From: Bathymodiolus brooksi
Lineage: Eukaryota; Mollusca; Bivalvia; Mytilida; Modiolidae
DNA length: 64,000 nucleotides
Assembly: GCA_963680875.1 (NCBI GenBank)
Contig: OY804579.1
Span: forward strand, 21,871,804-21,935,803
Direction of reading: 5' to 3'
A program made the translations under genes and the position numbers. The notes below the pieces were generated by a model that ran no database searches, was not told the DNA's origin, and saw nothing but the letters and a program-made list of their open reading frames with translations. This document shows, piece by piece, positions 10,775-21,699 of the stretch (the first letter of the stretch is position 1; every line of letters begins with the position of its first letter).

Positions 10775-11244
10775 TATTTTTGATAACTACGGTTTTATCA
10801 TCTTTTGTTGGATCGTCTGATATATAGACAATAACATGCGTACATTGTCAGAAAATATAACATTTATTTGTACGAGCTTTAGAAACAGGCCGAAAAGCGA
10901 GCATTTGTCGAGAATTTCTGTTCTGTTTCCCAACGAGTGCAAATGAATTATATATTTTCCGATAATGTACGTATATTGTATTTATACTGCAATGTCATAA
11001 AGCCTAAAACAACTGCAACATTTTCTAAAAAAAAGATCAGAAACAAGCGTCGTTCTAATCGTTGTTATCTATAAGTCCGCGCTTATATAATGTTACCGTT
11101 GCTCAGCGTGAATCGGGTAACAGGAAAATTACATCGTAGTCAGTGACCGTATATAGGCAAAATTTCTCCAGTCAAACGCAATTTGTGCAACTCCTAAAGT
11201 AGAACCAATGCAGGATAAATTGTTATTTTGACTCTTTCGTCACG

Positions 11245-12070
11245 TGTAGTATGTACTTTATTTTTAATACAAGGTTGATTTTGAACGATGTAAAATATGA
11301 AAAATTACTTGGAGTTACTATTGATAATTGTTTGTCTTCGTGTCAGCAAATTAATAATATTGTTTCAAAGATTTCATCCAGGCTTGGATTAATGTGTCGT
11401 TTGAGAACATACTTACCTACTAAGGGCTGTAATGGATATATTCTACCACTGTTTGATTATTGATGCACTGTATGGGGAGAAACCACAAATTTGAATCTTA
11501 CAACACTATGTAGATTACAAAATCGTGCAACAAGAATTATTCTTAATGCTAAATATGATATACCATCTCTTCAATTATTTAAAAAACTTGGTTGGCTGTC
11601 TATTCAAAAATAGATTAGAATATCATAAAAGTGTTTTAATGTATAAATGTATAAATAATTCTGCTTCTGATTATTTGGTTAATTTATTTGATATGAATAC
11701 AAATTCTAATGTTTATTCATTAAGATCATCTATAAAGGGAAATGTGTTCGTTCCAAGACTAAATTCTAATCTTTTCATTACTCCGGAACTATTTTATGGA
11801 ATTCTTTACCTACTAACTTAAAATTAATTCAAAATATAGATCTATTCAAAAAAATATATACAGATTATTTAATGTCAAAACAAAATAATGAATGATTATG
11901 ACATTATATTCATTATACTCAGATTGTGATATTTTGTTGTGAAGATGTATGTTTTGCTTGAAACTGTATTTGCTGTATTTAATTACTATTGTTTTGAGGG
12001 CCACAGTGAAGATTAGCTTATTGTTGCAAACTGTGTTACCCTTTTGGAATAAAGTCATTACTTACTTATT
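11245..12070 (+). pseudogene. Broken non-LTR retrotransposon (Jockey/CR1-type RT C-terminus)
   Basis: Three stretches in different frames together resemble the C-terminal part of a LINE reverse transcriptase. The first has KLLGVTIDN, an SSRLGLMCRLRTYLP block and PLFDY, then a TGA stop (11461-11463). The same frame continues CTVWGETTN, LCRLQNRATRIILNAK and KLGWLSIQK. A frameshift near 11610 leads to NRLEYHKSVLMYKCINN and a further stop at 11819-11821. The 3' UTR-like tail ends near a GGAATAAAG at about 12046. The upstream catalytic RT core and endonuclease are missing, a typical 5' truncation. Clade assignment rests on PLFDYxxTVWG-type motifs only. Confidence 0.8.
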
Positions 12071-12466
12071 TACTTTGTTTCTTCGGTATTGTTATTTTTT
12101 TTATATATATCTACAACATACATCTAAAATGAGTTTCACTCGATTCTCCTTATTAGAGACGTTCTGTTATTTATTTTTTTGTATCTCCGGTTCTTTTGTT
12201 AACTATAATGGTATAAATTAATTTTAGAGTCACATGTCATTTTATACGTGTTTTGATTGGTTTAAAAAGTTGCAGTTATTTTCCAATGTACGGAATCTGA
12301 AAATAGACGTCGTTCTCAAGGCGTCGCGTGCCGTTGTCATCAGGTGATTTTCTTTAAATGAGGCACATTTGGGGTTATTTAAATTTATTTCCGATTATTT
12401 GCCTTATTTTGAAAAAATAAATATATTTTTCAATATCATAACAAAAAAAGTTTGAATTAATTTATA

Positions 12467-12618
12467 AGGATTGATCGAAATTATTTGTTCGGTTCATTCG
12501 AAATAACCTCAATCAGGTTGTACACACCCTTGCGTAACCCGTTACGCGGGTTACACGGTGTGTACAACCTGGTTGAGGTTATTTCTTCATGAACCAAACA
12601 AAAATTGCGATCAATCCT
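12467..12618. mobile_element. Palindromic MITE-like element, TA flanks
   Basis: Nearly the whole 152 bp is one inverted repeat centred near 12543. The arms share AGGATTGATCG, TTCGGTTCAT (TTTGGTTCAT on the other arm), AAATAACCTCAA and AGGTTGTACACACC, with GTAACCCG/CGGGTTAC at the tip. Both ends abut TA (12465-12466 and 12619-12620), as expected for a Tc1/mariner-type target duplication. No coding capacity. Confidence 0.65.
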
Positions 12619-12764
12619 TAAATATTCATTGTTTTTAAAGAATACAATGTACATGTATTTGGTAGAGGTAATGTTATAGATGTTTAAAGTCACTTTAATC
12701 AATATTTCAGTTGTCTCGTGGCGGTCACTTACATAAAGGTGTGTGCTCATCGTTTTACTTTTCT

Positions 12765-12880
12765 GTGTTGGGTTTTTGATTTGTTTGTCTTCGTACTGTG
12801 TCTTTTGTATCCAGTGTTTCCAGTGTCTCTGGACTGTCCATTCGTGATTGCCCTTCGGTTTACTCTAACGTTTATGTTGT
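12765..12880 (+). repeat. Dispersed repeat, left copy of an inverted pair
   Basis: Contains TGTCTCTGGACTGTCCATTC followed by GTGATTGCCCTTCGGTTT. The same sequence appears inverted at 13806-13925 and is the core of the 60-bp tandem array at 50.1 kb. Boundaries are approximate. Confidence 0.65.
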
Positions 12881-12996
12881 ATCTATTACACCTCACCACG
12901 ACGAAGAATAGCACTCAAAACTTTCAAACAGATTGCTTATGTAGATGTAAATCAAATCACCACATGATATCGACCACGATGGTTCCTGTGTGCTAG

Positions 12997-13805
12997 AAGG
13001 ACGCGTTTCATGCGTTTTCCTTGTTATTGGAACAAATTGTTTAAATTTAGTTTTTTTTTCTAGTGTGTGTTGTTTATTTTACTGATGGATGATAATTTGC
13101 TCCTTTATTCTGCCTTTGCTATTTAATTGTCTAGTATATCTTGTTCTATGGTTTGATTGTCGTTTGATGATGAACGTTGTTTTGTCAATACAGTCTGTTG
13201 TTTACACTGTTCATTACGATCGTTATTCATGCATGTAATTACGTCATGATGTTCATGCTTTGTTAATCGTTCATTCATTTCTTATGTGCATCTGTTCGTT
13301 GCCATCTTGTACTATTTATTGATAGTTAACCCGGTGTGCCATGTAGTGATTTTTTCCCACGAGTTTTTATGGTTGCTGACCTACGGTTTGGTTATTCTGA
13401 CCTATGATTTGTTTCATTTGCCGGTACGATCTATACGGTTCATTCTGTTATATGGTAGTATGTGGTTTGTTGTCTAACAGTAAATATCTATATTATTCTA
13501 TTACCACTTCCTGAATTGTATATCCTTGTTATTTATTTTAATCCGTTACCAATGTTTTTCTCTATGGTATGGATCTTTTGCGGTTTGTTTATTTTCGTTT
13601 TTATCAACCTTTAAGTTCTGTACTGTAGGTTGGCTAGCCGAATTTGTCACATTTTGCTTGTATGTCAAATCTATGATATTATGTCATTCGCATTTCCTAA
13701 GACTACCATGTTCTGTTTTCCTTATTGTTTATGACATTTTGTGATTTGCTCCTCCGACCAACAGTGTAATTGTTGTTCGTTTTATCTGTAGTTTATATGC
13801 CCTTT
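12997..13805. other. T-rich spacer between the inverted repeat pair, nothing identified
   Basis: Strongly T-rich on the plus strand. Frames at 13286-13477 and 13526-13744 are hydrophobic because of that composition and carry no recognisable domain. Confidence 0.4.
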
Positions 13806-13925
13806 GTAAAATAAATGAACATTAGAGAAAACCAAAGGGGCAATCAAGAATGGACAATCCAGAGACACTGGCAACATAGGGTACACAAGACACAACACGA
13901 AGAAAAACAAAACTAAAAAACAAAA
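13806..13925 (-). repeat. Dispersed repeat, right copy of an inverted pair
   Basis: Reads GGCAATCAAGAATGGACAAT and CCAGAGACAC, the reverse complement of the copy at 12765-12880. Similarity extends through the flanking GAAGAAAAACAAAAC side as well. Confidence 0.65.
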
Positions 13926-14105
13926 CGCAGAAAACTAAAAAGATTAACAATACGGGCCCCACCAACAACCGGGGTCTTGTTTTGTGCCCCTCAATGCTAA
14001 CAGAATCTAAGTTGTGCTGTATGACTATAATATTTTATCCTCCAATTGGGTTAATTTTTGTCATAATAAATGGGTTGAAATAAACTGTTGCTTTATTATG
14101 ACAGT

Positions 14106-14264
14106 GTCATAATAACACTTTTCACATTAGCCTAATAAAGCTTTTACGCCACACGCCTGTCATAATAACACTTTTCACATTAGCCTAATAAACCTATTAA
14201 GCTACACCCCTGTCATAATAACACTTTTGACATTAGGTTAATAAAGCTATTAAGCCACGCCCCT
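14106..14264 (+). repeat. 53-bp tandem repeat, 3 copies
   Basis: GTCATAATAACACTTTT starts at 14106, 14159 and 14212. Each unit also holds CATTAG and CTAATAAA (the third has TTAATAAA). The third copy is the most diverged. Confidence 0.92.
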
Positions 14265-14358
14265 TACCGGAACTACTATTGAGGTATCAATGGGGGTTTC
14301 TGTTATTTTTTTTAAATTAAATAACATTTTTTTTCCAAATTTCATTGCAGGATAAATA

Positions 14359-14500
14359 CAATATTGATGTATTGACGGTAAATATAGAATTTATGTGGCT
14401 CGGCACGAAACGGATGGAAAGATTCGCTAAAGTTCATCTTTCCCCAGTTTCTAAGCCTCGCCACATAAATTCTATATTTACCGTCAATACACCAATATTG
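14359..14500. mobile_element. Palindromic MITE-like or foldback element, TA flanks
   Basis: Outer arms 14357-14399 and 14460-14502 are 43 bases each and differ at one base; both include GTATTGACGGTAAATATAG. The inner region continues imperfectly (GGAAAGAT pairs with ATCTTTCC), leaving a loop of roughly ten bases. TA flanks both ends. The symmetry opens nearly identical frames on both strands, which are not genes. Confidence 0.65.
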
Positions 14501-14539
14501 TATATGTATATATATGCGTTGCTTTTCTGACATACAAAT

Positions 14540-15790
14540 GTATGTATGTGTTGCTCATATTAAATTGTATGGTCGTCCAATAATTTTGCTATAATAAGGA
14601 TGTCTGGTACTTCTGTCTCTTTAAAGATAATATTTGTAATGGACTCATTTGATTGTAACTTACTATACGACATATATTGGGGTATTTTATTGTATGTCTG
14701 TGACATTTTGTGGGGTCTTTTTTCTTTCTGCTCTTAAGAGTTCTGTCACTCGTGCATTTTATACAGTTTTTCTTGCATTATAAAATGTTCTGTCTTTTCT
14801 GTCTTTAAACATGCCAGTTAAATGTTTGTTTTCTTTTTCTATAACATTTTGTTATTTGTTTTTCTCAACGTTTTGCTTCTCGTTTTCTATACCAGAGTTG
14901 TACGATGCTTTGGTATTTACCTGTCTTAATTCAGTAATGTGTCTATAATGTGTAAATTGTTTTTTCTGGTCTATGCTGCTGTGTGGTTTGTTTCTGTTGT
15001 GGCTTGGTAGGTGATCATGCTCCTCTGTGTTCTTTCCTCGGGTGATAAATGTTCTCTGTATTCTAAGGCCTGTCTGTTATCCTTTGTTTTCTAGAGCACG
15101 ACATAGAGTTCCCACGTACTGTATATATGTATGTTTAGTGTGCACTCTGCATACCATGTTTGTCTTCTTGTGGTAAATCAATTCTGTACTGTTCAAGCCA
15201 ATAATAGTCTGCTGGTCAATTCGGTTCTTATGTTTGTACAATGTATTGGCATTATCTGTAGGTCTCCCAAACGAAGTTGGGACTTTTTTCCTTTTTTTTT
15301 TATTATATGCATTAATATTACATGTTATAGTTATTTTCCAGTTGTATGTTTTAATAGTCTTATGTTTTATTGTGTCTATGTCGGACTTTTGACAGTATTC
15401 GACTCGGAGGTCGATACTCTATTGTACCTTCGTTGTTTGGTCTCATTGTTCCTTTTTGTACGTTAGATTGGAAGTTTCGATGTTGTTGGGTTCTTGGTAT
15501 CAACGCTTCATGACTTTATTTACCCATATGTGTCGTGATATACAAAGTAGATATTTGGTCTGTAATAGAATCAATCACGTTTCTATATATAAGGTGTATG
15601 AATGCACTGTTTGTATTGAAGTAAACTGGGTTCTCAGTGGGGAATTTCATCAATTGTGAGTGACATTAATTTTAAATCATCAACATTTTGTACAGTATAT
15701 CGATTGTTTTACCTAAAAATTCATTACCGGTATACAACATTATGTCATCAGTGATAATGGCCATCGATGCTGGTACTAAAGTTGTATCAT
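14540..15790. other. T-rich intergenic sequence, nothing identified
   Basis: Similar in composition to 13-13.8 kb. Frames at 15131-15466 and 15456-15659 have no recognisable domain, splice context or start context. Confidence 0.4.
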
Positions 15791-15799
15791 GGTACGTGT

Positions 15800-15935
15800 A
15801 TTTTGTTGGGAAATCGAAGTACCCGGCGACAACTACCCACCTGGCGGAAGTAACTGACAAACTTTATAACAGTGATGTATCGTATACACCTCACCGCCGT
15901 CTGGAATCAAATTCGCACCCTATATCTATAGGTAC
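15800..15935 (-). repeat. Decayed SINE copy
   Basis: Shares AGTACCCGG, GTAACTGACAAACTTTATA, GTATACACCTCACCG and the inverted box B region with the better copies at 23.3 and 38.4 kb. The frame at 15688-15978 runs through this repeat and is not a gene. Confidence 0.6.
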
Positions 15936-16204
15936 TGGTAGATCATACGATCGCAACTACAAATTTCCGCAGTTATAGATCTACGAGCCATGGGTGGGTG
16001 TCAGTTTTACGGGTGTAATACAATAAAACGTTTTTGATTCAGTTACAAGTATTTAAGGTGACTTTCATCTGTACCAGAGTACGAAACTCGCACAATAAAA
16101 AAAACCAGTTCTTTTATTCCTGTTTTTCCTGTCATAATAATTGTGAGGTCTTCAATGATAGGTATAGCGCATTACACCAGGGCAGAATATGACCACATGG
16201 CATA

Positions 16205-16375
16205 TATACCTTGTGGCGTTCTATGAGGTTCGTGTTGCTCAATCTTTAGTTTTCCGTGTAAAGTGCTTTTGTAAAGCATTGTTTGTCCTTTTGATCTTGT
16301 TGTTTTGGCCATTGTCCGTCATTATTCGATGTGCTGCTTCTTATTACCTCTTTGTTATCCTTACATTTTGGTAGA
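16205..16375 (+). repeat. Dispersed repeat fragment related to 39.4 kb
   Basis: Contains GGTTCGTGTTGCTCAATCTT and TTGGCCATTG, close to GTTCGTGTTACTCAACCTTT and CGGCCATGG near 39395. I recall similar phrases in bivalve genomic sequence, but this was not checked. Confidence 0.4.
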
Positions 16376-16388
16376 CGGATCATATTGA

Positions 16389-16619
16389 GTCTTGTTGGCA
16401 TGTAGTAAAGTCTTGTTGGCATGTAGTAAAGTCTTGTTGGCATGTAGTAAAGTCTTGTTGGCATGTAGTAAAGTCTTGTTGGCATGTAGTAAAGTCTTGT
16501 TGGCATGTAGTAAAATCTTGTTGGCATGTAGTACAATCTTGTTGGCATGTAGTAAAGTCTTGTTGGCATGTAGTAAAGTCTTGTTGGCATGTAGTAAAGT
16601 CTTGTTGGCATGTAGTAAA
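16389..16619 (+). repeat. 21-bp tandem repeat, about 11 copies
   Basis: Units of GTCTTGTTGGCATGTAGTAA plus one base, almost perfect, with A or C variants around 16515-16540. The period is a multiple of three, so open frames appear in three phases. Confidence 0.97.
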
Positions 16620-16679
16620 ATCATCTGGTCATGGATAATGTTTATCATGTTTTTTTCTACTTTCTAAATTCTTGTTTCG

Positions 16680-17715
16680 AAGATACAATGTATGCGAATT
16701 GTCTGTCCTGTGCAGTGGACATTTTTTGTTCTATCAAATTTGTTCTTTTGTCATTGTTAAACTGTTAAAGTCATGTCATGATTGCCGTTTAAAGTTGAAA
16801 TTGGGTCTATGTCATGTATTTTACCTTTTCTCTCTAATTATGGGTTTATGAAATATGTATTTGATATGCTTAAATAGGCAATTTTCAAAATCGAAATTCC
16901 TACTACTTATACCCTGGAAACCATTTCAGCCATCTATGTAAGTTTTCAACAAATATTTATAATCAATTAACATTTTTGGTCAAGTATATCATGAGTAAAT
17001 TGAGCTTGAATAAACAGGTGTTCAAAATGTATTAATACTTAACATTGTCTAAGCGATCAAGCCACGAAATATTATAAATTTTAAATAAAAAGGTAACAAG
17101 AAAAGATTATACTGTTGATTTTCACGATCCCTAACTCATAAGTAAATCACTGCACTAGGAAAGAAGGGGTTAATGATAATCGGTCACGTAACATATGAAT
17201 AAAATCATTTTTGGCTAGGAAACAAGCGCAATGTAACGTTCTATACTTCGTGTGGGCTTCCGTGAATACCTCCATTTTCAACCACGTGTTACAACTTAAT
17301 GTTTTGACTGATTCTGGAAAAAAAAATCAGACCAAGTATACGGGACCGCAAGTATACTGCGTGAAGATTACACAACATATTGGACAGATGCAAAATAAGA
17401 TTTCTTAAACGACAAGTTTTTAAATGTTCAAAATGAAGAGCAAAACTACACATGCTATCCATCCGTGATGTCAGATATATTTATAACTCCTCTTTCGTGC
17501 ATTTCTGTGTTAGCTTTATTTTATTATCCAGAGACAAAATACCTATACCAAACTGTAGCCCCAATTACCCAGCACTTACACAATACAAGTTATTGCTCAA
17601 TAGAAGTGGACACTAATGCAGGTTTGACTGTATTTACTCCTGTCCGTTTTATTATCGTCTACATCATATCACCCCCTGTCTGTTGTTTTTCATGTTCCCT
17701 ATTTTCCACGACACT
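16680..17715. other. Intergenic, nothing identified
   Basis: No protein-like frame. The start of the frame at 17465-17878 lies here, but most of it is the following minisatellite. Confidence 0.4.
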
Positions 17716-17718
17716 TTT

Positions 17719-17930
17719 ATACCTCTCCATACAGTATCCCATTCTTACCATAGCTTTTTCATGTATCCCTGTACAGTACCCTATTCTTACCATAGCTCTT
17801 CCATACCTCCCCGTACTGTACCCTCTTCTTACCAAGCCTTTAAGTACCTCTTTGTGTAGTACCCTATTCTTACCATAGCCCATACATATCTCTCCGTGCA
17901 ATACCATATTCTTACCATAGCTTTCAATAG
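17719..17930 (+). repeat. 42-bp degenerate tandem repeat, about 5 copies
   Basis: TTCTTACCA recurs at about 17742, 17784, 17826, 17867 and 17909, each followed by TAGC or AAGC and later by a CCGTAC- or CTGTAC-like block. The period of 14 codons keeps frames open on both strands. Confidence 0.85.
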
Positions 17931-17934
17931 CATA

Positions 17935-18640
17935 TTATCACCTATATATATAGCCTAGTTACTCTTTACATATTTTGGCTCTCTCATATTTTCTCTTGTA
18001 AACCCTAACACAACAAAATCTGAAGACTGCTATACATACTACATCAATATACCAATAAATAGATCATGGTGACTTATTAACGATTTCAACATATTCCTTC
18101 TTATCTGAGAACACAAATACGTAAATGGGCTTAGAAAAGTTTTAAAGTCAAGCAATACTTTTGTTCATTTTTGAAAATATTGATAAGATTAAGGATATTT
18201 TGAGTAAATCAAAAGATTAACATTCTTAAGAAATTAGATTGACTAATCGTTATATTGGTTATGTACAAACATTTGAATTTAAAATAAGAATAGTGGATAA
18301 TTTGTCTTTTCCATATCTTAACTCCGTAAAATTACAAAGACATATTAACTTTATCGATAACATGTAAAACATATTTATCAAAAGTCATAGGGAGTTAAGT
18401 ACAAATTAACAAGCCCCTTGGTTTCACCTTTAGATAAAAATGCTTGTTCAAACAAACTAAAAATCCACACCACATAATAGAGTGTACCGTTTATTCATAT
18501 ATCAAAACGTTGACACGTGTCTTGGTTGTACTCTAAGTAGGTTCTATTTGTACCAGTGTGGGAACCTGGGGACAAGTAGATATAGAAAGTATATAAAACT
18601 AATCTCCCTGCAGAGCCATTAATAAAAACGTAGATATCTA
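17935..18640. other. Intergenic, nothing identified
   Basis: AT-rich sequence without convincing features. Confidence 0.4.
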
Positions 18641-18644
18641 ATTT

Positions 18645-18690
18645 AGTGTGCACGACGCGTTTCTGGAATAACCTTCATCAGTTACGCTCG
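18645..18690 (-). ncRNA. Hammerhead-ribozyme-like motif, copy 2
   Basis: On the minus strand, GAGCGTAA is followed by CTGATGA (18681-18675), AGGTTATTCCA, GAAA, CGCG, then TC and GTGCACAC. The block from TGATGA to GTGC matches copy 1 at 10740-10770 base for base. The conserved first core C is present here, but helix I is weaker (two mismatches in six positions). The upstream sequence also shares TTTGGTTTTCCA with copy 1, so both derive from one larger repeat. Confidence 0.45.
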
Positions 18691-18694
18691 TAGT

Positions 18695-19445
18695 CAACAG
18701 ACTGGAAAACCAAAGGAATAATACATGCATTTATCTCGTGTATTTTGTGGGATGTTACTTTCTTCAAGATTTTCGCTCGAGTAATATCTGCTTACATCAT
18801 GGCATTTTACTCATTCTTATCTCTGAATTTGATTTATGTACCTAATTGCACGCACGTGTTACTGCTGAATCGGAAGTAACTCCATTTTACTAGTCACTAA
18901 ATAACGGTCATAGGTGAAGTATTAGAAACTCAGTTCTTTCTCCATAAATGTATCTAATTCGACAGTTACAAGTTATTTACATTCATGTTTTAATCCAAAA
19001 AATCATTGAATGGCACAAAAAATCCTTCTTTTACTTGACACTATGCATTTATTTGATTAAATGCTTTGATTTTCCTCCATCAAATCTTAAGTAAGAGTTT
19101 AACTATTGTATGCGTACGGCTAATAACATTCTCAACTAAATACTTTCTGGACTTTGATGACTGCCAGTCAGGCAAACAAGCCATTATTTGTTAAAATTAT
19201 AGATTAAAATTCATCAAGTTATCCAGGAAGGTATCAATTATTGAAATATTGGTGTTTGTTCAAAACATGGGTTAAAAGTAAAAGCTACAATATCAGGTAG
19301 CTCTGTGGTTTCTAAATATATTTTTGTATAATTTATGTCTTATATGCAGGTGTACAATTGTCAGGCAACACGACGAGTATATGGTATCTAAAGCAGGTAA
19401 TCTAAAACTTAGAGAATGAATGAAATGAAGGATACCCCGCGTTCG
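18695..19445. other. Intergenic, nothing identified
   Basis: No gene or repeat recognised. Confidence 0.4.
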
Positions 19446-19447
19446 TG

Positions 19448-19600
19448 TATTAATTTGGTTAGGGTAATGGTATGGTGTATAACGCCACTTTCAGCTATAT
19501 TTAAGTGTTATCATGGCGGTCAGTTTTAAGTGTGGAGGAAACCGGGGTACCCAGAGAAAACCACCGCCCTGTCACAAGTCACTGATTTTATTAATGACAA
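19448..19600 (-). repeat. SINE copy
   Basis: GTGTATAACGCCACTTTCAG, ATCATGGCGGTCAGTTTTAA and GGAGGAAACCGGGGTACCC mark the inverted 3' part of the SINE family. The tRNA head is lost. Confidence 0.75.
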
Positions 19601-19639
19601 TCACGCAGCAGGTAAAATAACTTGTATTTATTTGGATGA

Positions 19640-21045
19640 TTTGCTATCACGAATTATTAGAAAGTGAGTTTCGATGATGAATTTATTTATGCAATTAAAA
19701 CAACAAATCGACAGTAATTGAGATTGTCAGTTTAAATGAAGTGTCGCGAAACAGAGGCAAGTTTTGTATTGTTTTCCAACCCAACAAACACAACATTCGC
19801 CATTCCATAACGAAATATACAACAAATGACACTGGTAGTGTTATAATTGTGAATTAGTAAATAAATGCTCCTTGGAGGGATACTTTTGCCACATGAACCA
19901 ACGTGTCTGTAATGCTACAAACCTTATAAAAGGTTTTGGCTCTTGTTAATATTGACCCCTAAATCGATATACGATTGTTTTATGGTTGTAATGGATAGTA
20001 TAATTTAATTTGATGAAGACGAAACAGTAAGAAAATAGTCCCAAACCGATAGAGAGAGTGTGTGGCGCGGACAATGACGCGAAAACAAAACTGGTGAACA
20101 TTAGCCCTTCTAAGAACACTCGACAAGACACAACAAATTCAGAAATAAAGGAGCGGAAGATAAAAACAACTATCAATAGATAAACGATCTATCAAACAAA
20201 ACAAATTTATTATCAACACCTATTACACGGCATAGCCCCCTCCACACCAACAACAATATTTCCCAGCCTTTGTGACTGTCTCGGTGTGAAGAATCAACTG
20301 TAAGTCAGTGTAGTTGTTCATGTTTCCTGTGGTTGTTGTAATTACAGACCATTATGCGTTTACTTTTATATGGTCATCAGTTATTAATTATGGCGTTTGT
20401 ATACGTCAGTCATGCCATGATTGTTTTCTAGATTAATTAAAATCACTGAAGGTGTACTGGAAAATAGAAACGACTCGATAATTGATGACTAATAATTGTT
20501 ACTCACAGAGTTATGTCACTTGTCAGTACGGATATGATAGGAAGGTGTAAGGAGAACGTGTACTGGTCAGTTGTTTTGACATAATCGATTGAGATGTTAC
20601 GTACTCCCGGTACGGTATTGGTTATTAGATCAATAGTCGACCATCTTGTGGTTATCGTCAAAGATTGGTTTTATTTTACTGAGACTAGTAACAAACACTA
20701 TAAGTGAAGTAGATGTCCTAAAATCGATTTATAGTCAGGTGTCAAATGTCATTCTCTAACAAATTAACAACTAATAAACAAACAATTTCGGTATACTATA
20801 CTATTATGGAATAGACTAACTTTTCGTTGGTAAGATGTGGTTTACTAGTGACATATTGATGCAGAAAAAAACATTGAAAGGATAAACATTTTAGTATCGT
20901 TTTTTCCAACATATCTAATCTGCCCGTGTTAGCAAATGTACACATAATTATCCCGTGGAAACTTATTTGTGGACTTGTTCATTCTTCCATGCATCATGAA
21001 CCTTGCATATATTACAGAAATTGATATTACATGTGTGTTGTTTGG
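19640..21045. other. Intergenic, nothing identified
   Basis: No exon-like frame. The 76-codon minus frame at 19946-20176 lacks any recognisable motif. Confidence 0.4.
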
Positions 21046-21054
21046 ACGTAAGGT

Positions 21055-21290
21055 TGTATCGAGTACCCCTCATCGAGGTCGGGAAACGAATCTCAGTGGT
21101 GACAGGTTATTCTATTAATGTTTAACCCCACTTTCAATAAGATTTCAGATACATCACTAGGTTACTTTTATTGGTGGAGGAAACCAAGAGAAATTTGTTT
21201 TTTTCTGAGTCGTAGACCAACTTTATCACATATATGGTTGTATCGACAATACTTTGCTATGGATAAGAGTAAAACTCATATACCTTTGTT
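21055..21290 (-). repeat. Two overlapping decayed SINE fragments
   Basis: GTTGTATCGAGTACCCCTCA (21052-21071) is a tRNA-proximal part. Then GTTTAACCCCACTTTCAATA (from 21120) starts a second copy, with TTTATTGGTGGAGGAAACC and a further GGTTGTATCGACAATAC at 21236. The frame at 21118-21300 is this repeat. Confidence 0.6.
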
Positions 21291-21364
21291 TTACATGTGA
21301 TTTATACGCCACACTGACTCACAGAGCGACTGTATAAATGAAACGTAACTACTATATACAACTG

Positions 21365-21680
21365 ATAGACGTGTGTAACTCACTGTCAAACTTTGTCAGA
21401 TATATTGGTATCGAGTAGATCTCGCCGTGTGTGGAAATCGAACCAAAACACTTTTATAAGCGGTAATATACATGGCATTTCTGAGAAATCTAGAGGTTAG
21501 GGTTAGGTTGTTTATTGTCACTTTCAGTAATCGTTCAGCTGTATTGTGACTACCAAACTTATATGGGAGTAAAACCCGGACAGACATAACGAACTGACCG
21601 ATGGTTAGGCGTCTGGAAATCTGAACAGCTAAGGTCGGTGGGAAACGGGGATCGAACCCACGTTAGTTTTGTTAGGCTTC
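21365..21680 (-). repeat. Two further decayed SINE fragments
   Basis: AACTCACTGTCAAACTTTGT and ATCGAGTAGATCTCGCCGTG (21376-21430) belong to one copy. TGTCACTTTCAGTAATCGTT followed by GGGGATCGAACCCACG near 21648 (an inverted box B) belongs to another. Confidence 0.5.
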
Positions 21681-21699
21681 ATGGTCGGTAGTTAACGGC

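Noticed and set aside
15131..15659. Two plus-strand frames of 111 and 67 codons in T-rich DNA
   Set aside because: The hydrophobic composition follows from T-richness; there is no domain, splice site or start context.
16246..16667. Three repetitive frames of 91-121 codons
   Set aside because: All run through the 21-bp tandem array, whose period is divisible by three.
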